Part shown: positions 8,884-17,379 of the stretch, piece after piece
Layout of the letters: each line of letters opens with the position of its first letter
Numbering within the stretch: the first letter of the stretch is position 1
DNA from: Methanoregula sp.
GTDB lineage: Archaea > Halobacteriota > Methanomicrobia > Methanomicrobiales > Methanospirillaceae
DNA length: 64,000 nt
Assembly (NCBI RefSeq): GCF_028679125.1
Contig: NZ_JAJRCG010000008.1
Coordinates: forward strand, 1 to 64,000
Reading direction: 5' to 3'
The notes under the pieces: generated by a model
What the model saw: only the letters and a program-made list of their open reading frames with translations
The model's database searches: none
What the model was told of the DNA's origin: nothing
Program-made: the position numbers and the translations under genes

Positions 8884-9711
8884 ATGCAGGATTTTTTGAA
8901 GCAGAGAATGCCCACCGGGATCCCGTCCCTTGATCCCATCCTGGAAGGGGGAGTCCCTCCGGGCTCGCTGATCCTTCTCTTCGGGGATCTCGGTGCAGGG
9001 AGTTACGAATTCACGTACAGTTCGATCGTCAACTCGCTCAATCTCATGAAGGGGACGGTGGCGGTCGGAACGATTGTTCCAAAGGAGATCCGGTATATCA
9101 CCTTCACCCGCATGAAAGAGGACGTCCAGCACGAGATCACCAGTTCATTCCGTGCTGACGGTCTTGAGGAACTCGTTAAGACCATCCGTTTCGATGACCT
9201 GTCCGACCTCTATTTCGACAACAGCGTTGTTCCCGATGAGTGGTACAGCCACAGCAATGTGATCACCCGTCTCCAGAAACGATCCAGCCAGGACAGTATC
9301 CTTCTTAAGCTGGCAAATATCATCGATGGCATCAGCCCCGGCAGCCTCCTCATCCTGGATTCCGTTACGGATGTTGCAAACCAGTCAGCGCTGCCGAACT
9401 TCTGGCACAACCTGACCGGATTTTTGCGGGGGTTGCAGCGGATCTCCAAACAGCGGGGGATCACCACATATATCCTGCTCAGTCGGGGGATCCTGGACTC
9501 CTCACAGGAGCGGGAGCTGGAGGATATTGTGGATGCCGTACTGCTCTTCAAATGGGAGGAGACGTCGGGTGCACGGAGGCAGCGGGTGATGTACTTCGAG
9601 AAGTTCCGCGGGGTCATGCCCCATCTTGAGGAGCGGGACCTGGTGAAATTTGCCGTCAGGATCTCTGCGTCCGGCGGGTTTGAAGTCAGTAATATCCGGG
9701 TGGTCATATGA
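8884..9711 (+). CDS. KaiC/RAD55-like RecA-fold protein with degenerate P-loop
   Basis: A 275-residue RecA-superfamily protein from the ATG at 8884. The open frame reaches back to a TTG at 8752, but a TATA-like GATATATTTATC at 8813-8824 would then lie inside the gene, so the later start is preferred. The KaiC-like opening (MPTGIPSLDPILEGGVPPGS) is followed by GDLGAGSYEF where a P-loop would be: the lysine and the following Thr/Ser are missing. The Walker B-like strand LLILDSVTDV remains. It probably binds or regulates its neighbour rather than hydrolysing ATP itself. It overlaps the next gene by 4 bases. Confidence 0.8.
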   Translation: MQDFLKQRMPTGIPSLDPILEGGVPPGSLILLFGDLGAGSYEFTYSSIVNSLNLMKGTVAVGTIVPKEIRYITFTRMKEDVQHEITSSFRADGLEELVKTIRFDDLSDLYFDNSVVPDEWYSHSNVITRLQKRSSQDSILLKLANIIDGISPGSLLILDSVTDVANQSALPNFWHNLTGFLRGLQRISKQRGITTYILLSRGILDSSQERELEDIVDAVLLFKWEETSGARRQRVMYFEKFRGVMPHLEERDLVKFAVRISASGGFEVSNIRVVI

Positions 9712-10406
9712 GCAATGGGCGGATCAAGGTGGGCATTCCCGGGCTCGATGACATGCTTGGCGGGGGACTGATCCCGGGAAGCATCTGTTCGATCATCGGG
9801 ACATACGGTACCGGCAAGACCACATTCTCCCTGGAGTTTATCTGGGACGGGCTGAAGAAGAAGGAGAATGTCATCTACATCAGCCTCGAAGAGCGGGAGG
9901 ATCGTATCCTGAAGTACATGACGCTGAAAGGCTGGGATGTCGAGCCCTACCTGAACAAATCGCTCTATGTCATCAAGCTCGATCCCACGGATTTCAACCT
10001 TGCCAACAACCGGATCAAGAACGAGCTGCCCAAGCTCATCGATGAAGTGAAAGCAACCCGCGTTGTCATCGATCCTATCTCCCTGTTCGAGGATCTCTTC
10101 ACCACGGATTTTGACCGTCGCCAGGAGATGTTCCGGTTCATCGAGGGGCTCCGCGACAAGAACTGCACCATCATGATGACCTCGGAAACCCAACCGGACA
10201 ATGTCTTTGCGAGCCGCCATGGGCTCATCGAGTACCTGTCGGACACGGTGATTCTCCTCCGGTACGTGCGCCCGTCAGACCTGACCGATGTCCACCTCGC
10301 CCTTGAAGTGGTGAAGATGCGGATGTCCGCACATTCCCGGGAGATCAAGCCGTACGAGCTCCAGCAGGATCAGGTGCTGGTCTACTCGGAAGCGAATGTG
10401 TTCTGA
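9708..10406 (+). CDS. KaiC/RAD55-like ATPase
   Basis: A 232-residue single-domain KaiC-family ATPase. It opens with GIPGLDDMLGGGLIPGS, has an intact P-loop GTYGTGKTT (31-39), the paired acidic residues of the catalytic motif in YISLEERED (~66-72), and the Walker B strand TRVVIDPISLF. Such proteins are common in archaea and act as regulatory ATPases; ArlH of the archaellum is one. The ATG overlaps the stop of the degenerate paralogue, so an active/inactive pair is made together. The link to the divergent secretion ATPase is suggestive only. Confidence 0.85.
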   Translation: MSNGRIKVGIPGLDDMLGGGLIPGSICSIIGTYGTGKTTFSLEFIWDGLKKKENVIYISLEEREDRILKYMTLKGWDVEPYLNKSLYVIKLDPTDFNLANNRIKNELPKLIDEVKATRVVIDPISLFEDLFTTDFDRRQEMFRFIEGLRDKNCTIMMTSETQPDNVFASRHGLIEYLSDTVILLRYVRPSDLTDVHLALEVVKMRMSAHSREIKPYELQQDQVLVYSEANVF

Positions 10407-10441
10407 TTTTTTCCCGGGAAGGAACTCCTGAAATCTTTTTA
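10407..10441 (+). terminator. T-rich terminator after the KaiC-like pair
   Basis: Runs of T at 10407-10412 and 10436-10441 follow directly on the stop codon. Oligo-T tracts are the usual archaeal termination signal. Confidence 0.4.
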
Positions 10442-10512
10442 TTGCTCTCCGGGGTTTAAGCTCCCTCCGCGTGGGAATCCCCGACCCTTTTTTCGGGGTA
10501 TTGGAGACGTAG

Positions 10513-10637
10513 ATTTCACTCATTTGAGGGGCATTTCTGGCTCAAAAAAACGTCTAATTGTTGCCTTTTGGTTGATCCGGGAGGCGGTTTTCGGTGCTGG
10601 AGACTGGCCGGGGAAATGGCGGGGGGTCAGATCCGGA
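10513..10637 (+). repeat. Dispersed repeat family 1, copy 1 (partial)
   Basis: This ~125-bp stretch shares long identical blocks with 12140-12392 and 27218-27470: ATTTCACTCATTTGAG, then AACGTCTAATTGTTGCCTTT and TGGTTGATCCGG, then GGAGACTGGCCG. The upstream ~125 bp found in the other two copies is missing. It lies in the convergent junction between the KaiC-like gene and the REC-PAS gene, ending 3 bases from the latter's stop codon. Confidence 0.8.
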
Positions 10638-10640
10638 GGA

Positions 10641-11393
10641 TTACCGGTTCATGACCGGCCATGCGGTGACAACAATTCCGTCAACACCATGGATCCCAAT
10701 AAGGTTCATGGCAATGGAATCCACGTCAAGATAGCCCCCATCCGCTTTGCGTACACGGAACCCGAACGGTATCCCGGGTTTTCCTCCGTTCCGGATATGG
10801 TCAAATGCAGTGATGAAAGAGTTCCTGTCGTCCGGGTGAATGAAATCGCTGATGTGTTTCCCGATGAAAAAATGTTGAGGATACCCGAGGAGAAATGATG
10901 CTGAAGGGGGGTCATAGACGATCTGCCCCTCATAATCAACAATGCTAACAAAATCTGACGCTGTCTGGATCTGCCGGAGAAGACGGATCGCATTTTCTTT
11001 CAGCGCTCTCTTTACAACGGATTGTTCCACAGATTTGAGAATGATGTGAGATAATTCAGCGAACATGGCTTTTGGATCACCACTTTTCTGGAGATAAAAT
11101 TCTGCGCCGTTTTCATATGCTATGATTGCCATCTCGTCGCGATCTTTTCCGGAAAACATGATGACCGGAAGTGTCGGGAATTTGTTATGGACGATCTTCA
11201 AGAATTCAATCCCGTCCATCACGGGCATCTGGTAATCGGATATGATGGCATCATACACCCGGGTATTGAGGATCTCCAGCGCCTTATCGGCCGATTCTGC
11301 GGTATCAATATGGAAGTGCCCCTTTGCTTCAAGAAACTGCTTGCTGATCTCCAGCAGAACCCGGTCATCATCAACGTAAAGGACTGATATCAT
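10641..11393 (-). CDS. Response regulator: REC-PAS, no output kinase
   Basis: A 250-residue protein. Residues 1-~120 form a receiver domain with the acidic pocket VDDD (7-10), phospho-acceptor Asp53 in ISDYQMPVMDG, the switch Ser in MFSGKD and the conserved Lys in LQKSGD (~105). Residues ~130-250 form a PAS domain (SDFVSIVDYEGQIVY ... FIHPDDRNSF). There is no DNA-binding or kinase domain, so it must pass its signal through protein contact. Its receiver is close to those of the kinases at 17380 and 46578, so the three may compete for or share phosphoryl groups. Direct copies of repeat family 1 lie on both sides. Confidence 0.9.
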   Translation of the reverse strand: MISVLYVDDDRVLLEISKQFLEAKGHFHIDTAESADKALEILNTRVYDAIISDYQMPVMDGIEFLKIVHNKFPTLPVIMFSGKDRDEMAIIAYENGAEFYLQKSGDPKAMFAELSHIILKSVEQSVVKRALKENAIRLLRQIQTASDFVSIVDYEGQIVYDPPSASFLLGYPQHFFIGKHISDFIHPDDRNSFITAFDHIRNGGKPGIPFGFRVRKADGGYLDVDSIAMNLIGIHGVDGIVVTAWPVMNR

Positions 11394-11621
11394 CAGGACA
11401 CCCGCACCACACGTTCAACGATCTTTCGGCTGCACCATTATCGCCGGTTATCTTCGGTTTTTTCAAACAGGGCCTGATCTATGATCCCATTTTTGCCAGA
11501 AAAAAATACGCCCGGAACAATCATACTGATTAAACAATTAAAATTCCTATAATATAATGTTTCTCTAAAACCTCTCTAGAATTGCAAAATGAATTAACAT
11601 TTCCCCTGCATTCGTATATTA

Positions 11622-11876
11622 ATGCCGTCTATACGGGGTAAACCAAAGGAACAAATTTCTTATAAATGTCCCCACGACCTGCTACTGAAAATTAACACTG
11701 CAATTGAGACGGGAAAATTTGCTTCAAGGAATGATATCATTACTGCGGCGTTACGCAACTATTTCGAGAGTCGCTCTATTGATGTTAAATCCCAGATCAC
11801 CGAGTGGATGGATTCCGATGAAGGCAAAGAATACATGATCCGTATGATCAAGAGAGTCTTGGACACGAGTGAATAA
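11622..11876 (+). CDS. Ribbon-helix-helix (CopG-like) regulator
   Basis: An 84-residue protein. The strand EQISYKCPHDLLLKINTAIE followed by the helix stretch GKFASRNDIITAALRNYFES is the classic RHH fold, which binds DNA as a dimer. The acidic C-terminal helix (TEWMDSDEGKEY) could carry a partner contact. It is transcribed divergently from the REC-PAS gene across 228 bases; a TATA-like TATAATATAATG lies at 11549-11560 and a weaker one abuts the ATG. No toxin gene follows, so it looks like a lone regulator rather than an antitoxin. Confidence 0.82.
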   Translation: MPSIRGKPKEQISYKCPHDLLLKINTAIETGKFASRNDIITAALRNYFESRSIDVKSQITEWMDSDEGKEYMIRMIKRVLDTSE

Positions 11877-12503
11877 AAAAACCACAAAAAGCCGATTGTA
11901 TCGGGATTCAATCAATAATAATTCCTGATCTTCCAGACTTGCTCCGGTTGATCCATTATCTCTTCAGTCTTTACTCTCCCGATACAATTCACTATCTCAT
12001 GGGGAGTCCCCGGGCCGGACCGGTCAGCGGGTTACAGGGAAACACGGTGACACGGGGAGGATTCGTCTCCCCCTCATGGCCATGTCAAAGTGAGCCCTCG
12101 CACTCTTTTTTACGGGGTTTTGAAACCTCAAAACCCCTTGAAAATTAATTGCTCGTAAAACACTCCGTTTGACAATCGGGGCCCATTTTAAAATATCGAT
12201 TTTCTGATAGTCGCGTTTTTTGGCGAATTATAGCATGGGGATTTTAAAATACGGATATATTGCTGTTATTTCACTCATTTGAGGATCATTCTGGTCTCTG
12301 AAAAACGTCTAATTGTTGCCTTTTGGTTGATCCGGGAGGCGGTTTTCGGTGCTGGAGACTGGCCGTGGAAATGGTAGGAAGTCAGATCTGGTTCGGGGAT
12401 TGGGGTAGCCTGCGCGGTAAGATAAACCCCGTTGAGCATAAATCATCATATCAGAAGGATTGGATCTCCCGTTACCGTGAGGTATCCCAGGTTCTCCTGG
12501 AAT
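11877..12503. other. Convergent intergenic region with inverted repeat and repeat copy 2
   Basis: No gene is supported here. A spaced inverted repeat, TTGTATCGGGA (11896-11906) and TCCCGATACAA (11977-11987), begins just after the RHH stop. A frame at 11939-12148 is low complexity and has no ribosome site. From 12140 the region is the dispersed repeat. Confidence 0.6.
12140..12392 (+). repeat. Dispersed repeat family 1, copy 2 (full length)
   Basis: A ~253-bp non-coding stretch closely matching 27218-27470 along most of its length, with blocks such as GATAGTCGCGTTTTTTGGCG, ATAGCATGGGGATTTTAAAA and TTGCTGTTATTTCACTCATT. Its right half matches copy 1 at 10513. It lies in a convergent junction, ending ~110 bases from the stop of the HTH-PAS gene. 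No terminal inverted repeat, target duplication or reading frame is apparent. Confidence 0.85.
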
Positions 12504-15080
12504 CTATTTCGCGGGGATCTCCCGACAGAGTCCCACGATCCCTCTCATCGTTCCCGCATGATCTTTGAAGATTGATATTGACCATTCAATCCGGATACGT
12601 TTTCCGGAGCGGGTGGCCTGAACCAGCGGACCTTTCCACATACCCCGTGATAAGAGTTGATCCATGATACCGGGGTTATGATCTTTTGTTGTATTGAACT
12701 GGAGGATGTCGTGAATGTCTTTTCCCATAACTTCACGGGATTTCCATCCGAACAACCCTTCCCCGGCACGATTCAGGTACGTGATCCGGAATTCCATATC
12801 GGTGGCTATGATGGCATCGTTCACCTGGTTTAAGAGGAGGGCCTGGTAATCTGCGGATTCTTTTGCCGCAACAAACTCCGTTATGTCCCTTCCCACTGCC
12901 TGGTACTCGATAATTTTTTCTGTTGCGGAGAAGAATCCGCGTATATTCCACCGCGTCCAGCGGATCTCACCCTCTTTTGGGATCATCCGGATTTCAAGGG
13001 TAATGACCGGGTTTGACTTGTTGATGCCGGAAAAATACTGGTGAAACAATGGTTGATCTTCCTTAACAACCCTCATCAGGAACTCGGTACCGATGATTTC
13101 ATTTTTTGGCTTGTTGAAAAACGATGCAAATGCTTCATTGACAAAGACATAGGTGCCATCCGGCCGGAACCGGGAGATCATCTCGGTCTGGTCTTCTACA
13201 ATGGCAGAACAGATTGCTTCGTGTTCTTTCAACTCCCGTTCCGTGCGTTTGATTGTAGTAATATCACGCATTGATTCGATGGCACCAATCACCGTGCCCG
13301 TGGCGTCGTATAAGGGAGAGGCGGTTCCCCACAGGTAAAGGCCATCCGGGTTGAGATAGGTCGAATAGGTTTCAGCAATGAATTTATTGCCATCTCGTTT
13401 GCAGTAGTAATATTTCGGGGGGATATCCTGATCGGGTTTCAGGGCAAAATCAATCAGGATCGGTTTGCGGGAACCGTGGATCGCCAGGGAGTATTCGAAA
13501 TCCCCCAGACCCATGATATCCGGTGACATGATTCCTGTCATTTCTTCCATTGCCCGGTTCCAGGCAATTACACGACTTTCGGTATCGATCACAAAGGTGG
13601 CGTCGGGCAGGAAATTGATGATATCTGCGAGTTTCTCTTCCGATTTCCGTACTTGTTCAACATACTGTTTCTGCTCGGTTTTATCACGGAAATACCATAT
13701 CCGGCCATAATAGGTTTTGTCCGGGCCAACCATCGGCGCCGAGTACCGGTCAAAGCACCGGCCGTCCCGGAGGAGGATCTCGTCCCGGACAATCCGTTTG
13801 TGATCAGTAAAGATATCTTCAACCTTTTTACCAAACTGGACCGGATCGACAATCTGATTGTTGACATAATCAAGAACGCTTACATCATCCTTCTTTTCAA
13901 TAAGTTCTTTTGGGACATCCCATATCTCGACAAACCGCTGGTTGTAGGAGATGATTGTCCGGGTTTCATCAACGATAAGGATACCATCGATCGTTGTTTC
14001 GTTCTGCGTGGAAAACAGGATATTCTGGAATTTCAGGTCCGCTTCCGCCTGTTTCAGGTAAGTAACATCGTTACCGATGGAAAGTATGCACTTCGGGATG
14101 CCCTTTGTATCGCGGATGTATTTGCAGGCCCAGGAAATCCAGACGAGTTCCCCGTTCTTTTTTATATTCTCATTCTCAAACCGGGTGAAACCGGCAGGGT
14201 TCAGTTTCAGCTCCTCCAGGAGCTCGCTTACCTGTTTCCCGGTTGAATGTTCTGAAGGGACGATGGTATCGTAAATACTCTTCCCGAGAACTTCGTTTTC
14301 CGTCCAGCCAAAAAAAGCCTGTGCAAATTCATTGAAAAATTCAATGTTGCCTTTAATATCCATCTTGAGAATGATGGTGTTGGCATTCTGGACCAGTTCG
14401 CGGTATTTTATTTCACTTGTTTTCAGTTCGGTTCGTATTTTTTTGTAGTTCGATATCTCTTTTTTGAGCTGCTCATTGGCTGAAACCAGTTCTATCGATC
14501 GTTCATCGACAAGCTGTTCAAGATGCTGGCGGTGAAGATGCAGTTCGGTGACATCTTCACCGATCACCGTGACACCATGGTCCCCGGACTCAAAAAGGGT
14601 TGGAATGAACTTCAGCTGTAAATAATAATCTTTTTCTTTTACCGTCCGTTTGATATTCAGGGTGCTGCCTGTTGAGGAAATTGCTTTCTGGATATGTTCG
14701 AGGATGACCGTATCGATATAGTGCCCGAGGGGTGAATAGTCAATCCTGTAGCCGATCAGGTCTGATTTTTTTAGGAGAAAATAATCGAGCAGGACATTGT
14801 TGGCATCAATGATCCTAAGGCTGTCATCCACCACGACAAGGAGATCTGAAGAAAAATTCAGAATTGTCGATATCGGCACCCTCTGGCAGGGGTAATAAAC
14901 CTTGGAGGGGCCATGGGCACGCATCTCTGCGTCGCCCGCTGCAACCATCATATTCAGGTATTTCGAGGTGGAAATCCGGTTCAGGTTCAGCATCCGGGCG
15001 ATTTCTGCAGTAGTCAGCCCTTTCTGGCACGTTTTCAATATTTCTCGGATCCGGTCAATTTCAACACCGGTGTTATCCAT
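12504..15080 (-). CDS. HTH-PAS multi-sensor regulator of cassette 1
   Basis: An 858-residue soluble protein. Residues ~8-65 form a helix-turn-helix (GLTTAEIARMLNLNRISTSK) with a short basic wing (AEMRAHGPSKVYY); PAS 1 follows at ~75-185; a coiled coil spans ~185-225; then come about five further PAS domains to the end, several with conserved DITE/DVTE exits. No histidine kinase, GGDEF or membrane part is present, so it looks like a one-component transcription factor with many sensing domains. Three paralogues with the same N-terminus lie in this window (23109, 51137, 61164). It is divergent from the MCP gene across 152 bases and may control it. Confidence 0.88.
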   Translation of the reverse strand: MDNTGVEIDRIREILKTCQKGLTTAEIARMLNLNRISTSKYLNMMVAAGDAEMRAHGPSKVYYPCQRVPISTILNFSSDLLVVVDDSLRIIDANNVLLDYFLLKKSDLIGYRIDYSPLGHYIDTVILEHIQKAISSTGSTLNIKRTVKEKDYYLQLKFIPTLFESGDHGVTVIGEDVTELHLHRQHLEQLVDERSIELVSANEQLKKEISNYKKIRTELKTSEIKYRELVQNANTIILKMDIKGNIEFFNEFAQAFFGWTENEVLGKSIYDTIVPSEHSTGKQVSELLEELKLNPAGFTRFENENIKKNGELVWISWACKYIRDTKGIPKCILSIGNDVTYLKQAEADLKFQNILFSTQNETTIDGILIVDETRTIISYNQRFVEIWDVPKELIEKKDDVSVLDYVNNQIVDPVQFGKKVEDIFTDHKRIVRDEILLRDGRCFDRYSAPMVGPDKTYYGRIWYFRDKTEQKQYVEQVRKSEEKLADIINFLPDATFVIDTESRVIAWNRAMEEMTGIMSPDIMGLGDFEYSLAIHGSRKPILIDFALKPDQDIPPKYYYCKRDGNKFIAETYSTYLNPDGLYLWGTASPLYDATGTVIGAIESMRDITTIKRTERELKEHEAICSAIVEDQTEMISRFRPDGTYVFVNEAFASFFNKPKNEIIGTEFLMRVVKEDQPLFHQYFSGINKSNPVITLEIRMIPKEGEIRWTRWNIRGFFSATEKIIEYQAVGRDITEFVAAKESADYQALLLNQVNDAIIATDMEFRITYLNRAGEGLFGWKSREVMGKDIHDILQFNTTKDHNPGIMDQLLSRGMWKGPLVQATRSGKRIRIEWSISIFKDHAGTMRGIVGLCREIPAK

Positions 15081-15158
15081 CAGTAATCAATTCTGTTTAA
15101 GATATGTAAACTTTATGCGATTATCAAATGGTTTGACAGATGTGATATGTGAATGTAC

Positions 15159-15172
15159 AAATATTTAAATAT
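15159..15172 (+). promoter_or_regulatory. TATA box of the cassette 1 MCP-CheW unit
   Basis: AATATTTAAATATCC lies ~60-75 bases before the MCP start at 15233. With initiation ~25 bases downstream, the leader would be ~40 bases and include the Shine-Dalgarno GAGGTG at 15218-15223. Confidence 0.5.
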
Positions 15173-15232
15173 CCATTTAGTCATATTGTCATTCTATCAG
15201 CATAATTGTACAATAATGAGGTGTGTTATATC

Positions 15233-16750
15233 ATGGAAGAGGATTTTTCAAAAATTCAGAGGCGGGCCGAAGCATTATTCGGCCACAGTCCTTACCCGAC
15301 CATTCTCTGGAACACCAGTCTGAAAATCGAGGATGCAAATGCTGCATTGCTTACCCTGACCGGTTTTGATCGCGACCGTGCTTTGTCGATGACGGTCAAG
15401 GATTTCAATGTGGTATCCTCGTCTGGAGAGGGATTTGAAGAGGCAAAAAAATTCAAGCATAATGTCACCGGTGAGACAACGTTCAATTTCCCCACCGGGA
15501 AAAAAACCGTCGTCCGGCATGTCGTCCCCCTGCTGGACCAGAAAGGGGCAGTCGAGAATTTCCTCACCATCTACCAGGATATCACCGAGGAACGGCATAA
15601 AATTGAAATGATCGAGAAAAATGAGGCCAAGTCTAAAAAGGTCTATGCATATATGCAAAGCGAAGTAGACCGGCTCGCGATCGAATATGGAAAAGCTGCA
15701 AAGGGTGACCTGACTGTTCATTATGACCTCTCTCCCCCGGATGAGGATACCCAGGCAGTATATACCATAACAAAAAAACTACAGGATGCGGTACGAGGTA
15801 TCATCCAGAGTCTACGGATCAGTATTGGGGATGTCGATACCCGGATGCAGGACCTGACATCGACCGCCCAGAATACCTCCCGGAGCATCGAAGAAGCCTC
15901 AAAGGGCGTGCAGCAGATTGCGGTTAACTCGGGAAAAGTCAGCGACAACTCGCAGAAAGTTGCTCAGGGATTCGAGCAGATCACAAAAGCGATGCAGGAC
16001 ATGAGTGCCGCAGTCGAGGAAATTACCTCCAGCATGGAATCAGTTTCCAACCTCTCAAAGGAAACAGACGATCTCGCCCTGAAAGGTGCCGGACTCGCTG
16101 GCGATGCACAGAAAAGCATGGGAGAAATTGCCGGTACCTCTGCGCATGTCCACGAGATTGTGCTGGACGTAGAAAAACAGATGGGGGAGATCACAAAAAT
16201 CGTGGGAATCATCCGGGACCTGGCAAACCAGACCAATCTCCTCGCATTGAATGCGGCCATCGAAGCCGCCCGTGCGGGTGAAGCCGGCCGGGGATTTGCG
16301 GTCGTGGCAACGGAAGTGAAATCGCTTGCCCAGGAATCGCGCAACTCTGCGGAACGCATCGAAGAGATGATTGCAACCTTAAAAAAGAGCACCCAGAATG
16401 CGTCCACTGCTATGGGAGAAAGCAGAAGCGTGGTGGACAAAGGACAAAAGATGGTCACCGAGACGGTTGAGTCATTCAAAAAGATTGCCGAAGCCATTGA
16501 CAAGGTGGCAAAGAGTGCATCAGAAGTTGCTGCGGCAACCGAGGAACAGGCTGCAACGACCGAGGAAGTCACGGCAAGTATCCACGAGATCGGGGAACTC
16601 GTTGACAGGACTGCAAAAGAAGCCACCGACTCTGCTGCTGCCACTGAAGAATCATCAGCAGCGCTCGATGAGATTACCCGTATGATCCAGAACGTCGAGA
16701 CGATCGCGAACGAGGTAACAGCCGCGAACAAAAAATTCAAGATCGCGTAG
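15233..16750 (+). CDS. Soluble methyl-accepting chemotaxis protein with PAS domain (cassette 1)
   Basis: A 505-residue cytoplasmic receptor. The N-terminal PAS domain (residues ~10-125, ending [13 protein letters not shown]) is followed by a coiled coil, a HAMP-like helical stretch (~145-200), and the long MCP signalling hairpin with tip around [20 protein letters not shown] and [20 protein letters not shown]. There are no membrane helices. The ATG at 15233 has a Shine-Dalgarno and is preferred to the upstream ATG at 15206. The tip is the known CheW/CheA contact site, and cheW follows 14 bases later, but no cheA is present in the window. Confidence 0.93.
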   Translation: MEEDFSKIQRRAEALFGHSPYPTILWNTSLKIEDANAALLTLTGFDRDRALSMTVKDFNVVSSSGEGFEEAKKFKHNVTGETTFNFPTGKKTVVRHVVPLLDQKGAVENFLTIYQDITEERHKIEMIEKNEAKSKKVYAYMQSEVDRLAIEYGKAAKGDLTVHYDLSPPDEDTQAVYTITKKLQDAVRGIIQSLRISIGDVDTRMQDLTSTAQNTSRSIEEASKGVQQIAVNSGKVSDNSQKVAQGFEQITKAMQDMSAAVEEITSSMESVSNLSKETDDLALKGAGLAGDAQKSMGEIAGTSAHVHEIVLDVEKQMGEITKIVGIIRDLANQTNLLALNAAIEAARAGEAGRGFAVVATEVKSLAQESRNSAERIEEMIATLKKSTQNASTAMGESRSVVDKGQKMVTETVESFKKIAEAIDKVAKSASEVAAATEEQAATTEEVTASIHEIGELVDRTAKEATDSAAATEESSAALDEITRMIQNVETIANEVTAANKKFKIA

Positions 16751-16764
16751 CCCGGGTGTCTGTT

Positions 16765-17307
16765 ATGGCGATAAAAACAGAAAAAGAACCGGCAGCGGAA
16801 GCCCGGGATGTAACCCCGGTAAGACAGAAAAACCGGACGGGCTCGATCCAAGTAGTAATATTTGCCCTTGGTGAAGAACAGTTTGCTATCGATCTTTTCG
16901 ATGTAAAAGAGGTTGTTGAATATACCACGATCACCAAGCTCCCCAATGTGCCTGCCTATATCCGGGGTATCATCGATCTCCGGGGCGAGATCACGACCAT
17001 TGTTGATCTCAAACACCGGCTGAACATTACCGCGGGCAATACCGTGGCAATGGATACTTCACGGATCATCGTGCTTGACGATAATATCACCCGCTCAAAG
17101 ATCGGGATTCTTGTGGACGATGTTACTTCGGTATCCACATTTGAGGAGGGGCAGGTCGATTATACCTCCGCTTCCGTGAGCAAGGAGGATACCGCGATCA
17201 TCGGGATCATCAAGAAGAGAGTGAAGATCCAGGACCGGGAAACAAATGAGTTGATCATCTGGATCGATGTCAAACAATTGCTCAACGATATTGACGCTGC
17301 ATTGTAA
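16765..17307 (+). CDS. cheW: CheW-type coupling protein (cassette 1)
   Basis: A 180-residue CheW. After a ~30-residue disordered head, the domain shows the family signatures FAIDLFDVKEVVEY, the receptor-binding stretch PAYIRGIIDLRGEITTIVDL and GILVDDVTSVSTF. It links receptors to a kinase. The first ~60 residues of the domain are about three quarters identical, by eye, to the CheW at 48540. The ATG at 16765 is chosen over a GTG at 16756. It lies 14 bases after the MCP stop, so the two are co-transcribed. An A/T hairpin with a T-run (around 17325-17338) follows. Confidence 0.93.
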   Translation: MAIKTEKEPAAEARDVTPVRQKNRTGSIQVVIFALGEEQFAIDLFDVKEVVEYTTITKLPNVPAYIRGIIDLRGEITTIVDLKHRLNITAGNTVAMDTSRIIVLDDNITRSKIGILVDDVTSVSTFEEGQVDYTSASVSKEDTAIIGIIKKRVKIQDRETNELIIWIDVKQLLNDIDAAL

Positions 17308-17379
17308 TGCAATCAATCGACCTCAATTTTTTTAAAAAAGACCTGTACTAAAGACATGGCCTGATTTATGTGATACCGC

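Noticed and set aside
11896..11987. Spaced inverted repeat TTGTATCGGGA / TCCCGATACAA as an insertion-sequence end or terminator
   Set aside because: The 70-base spacer and lack of a transposase or T-run make either reading weak; noted only in the intergenic entry.
12140..12392. Repeat family 1 as a CRISPR array
   Set aside because: Copies are single, kilobases apart and ~250 bp long, with no short regularly spaced repeats and no cas genes.
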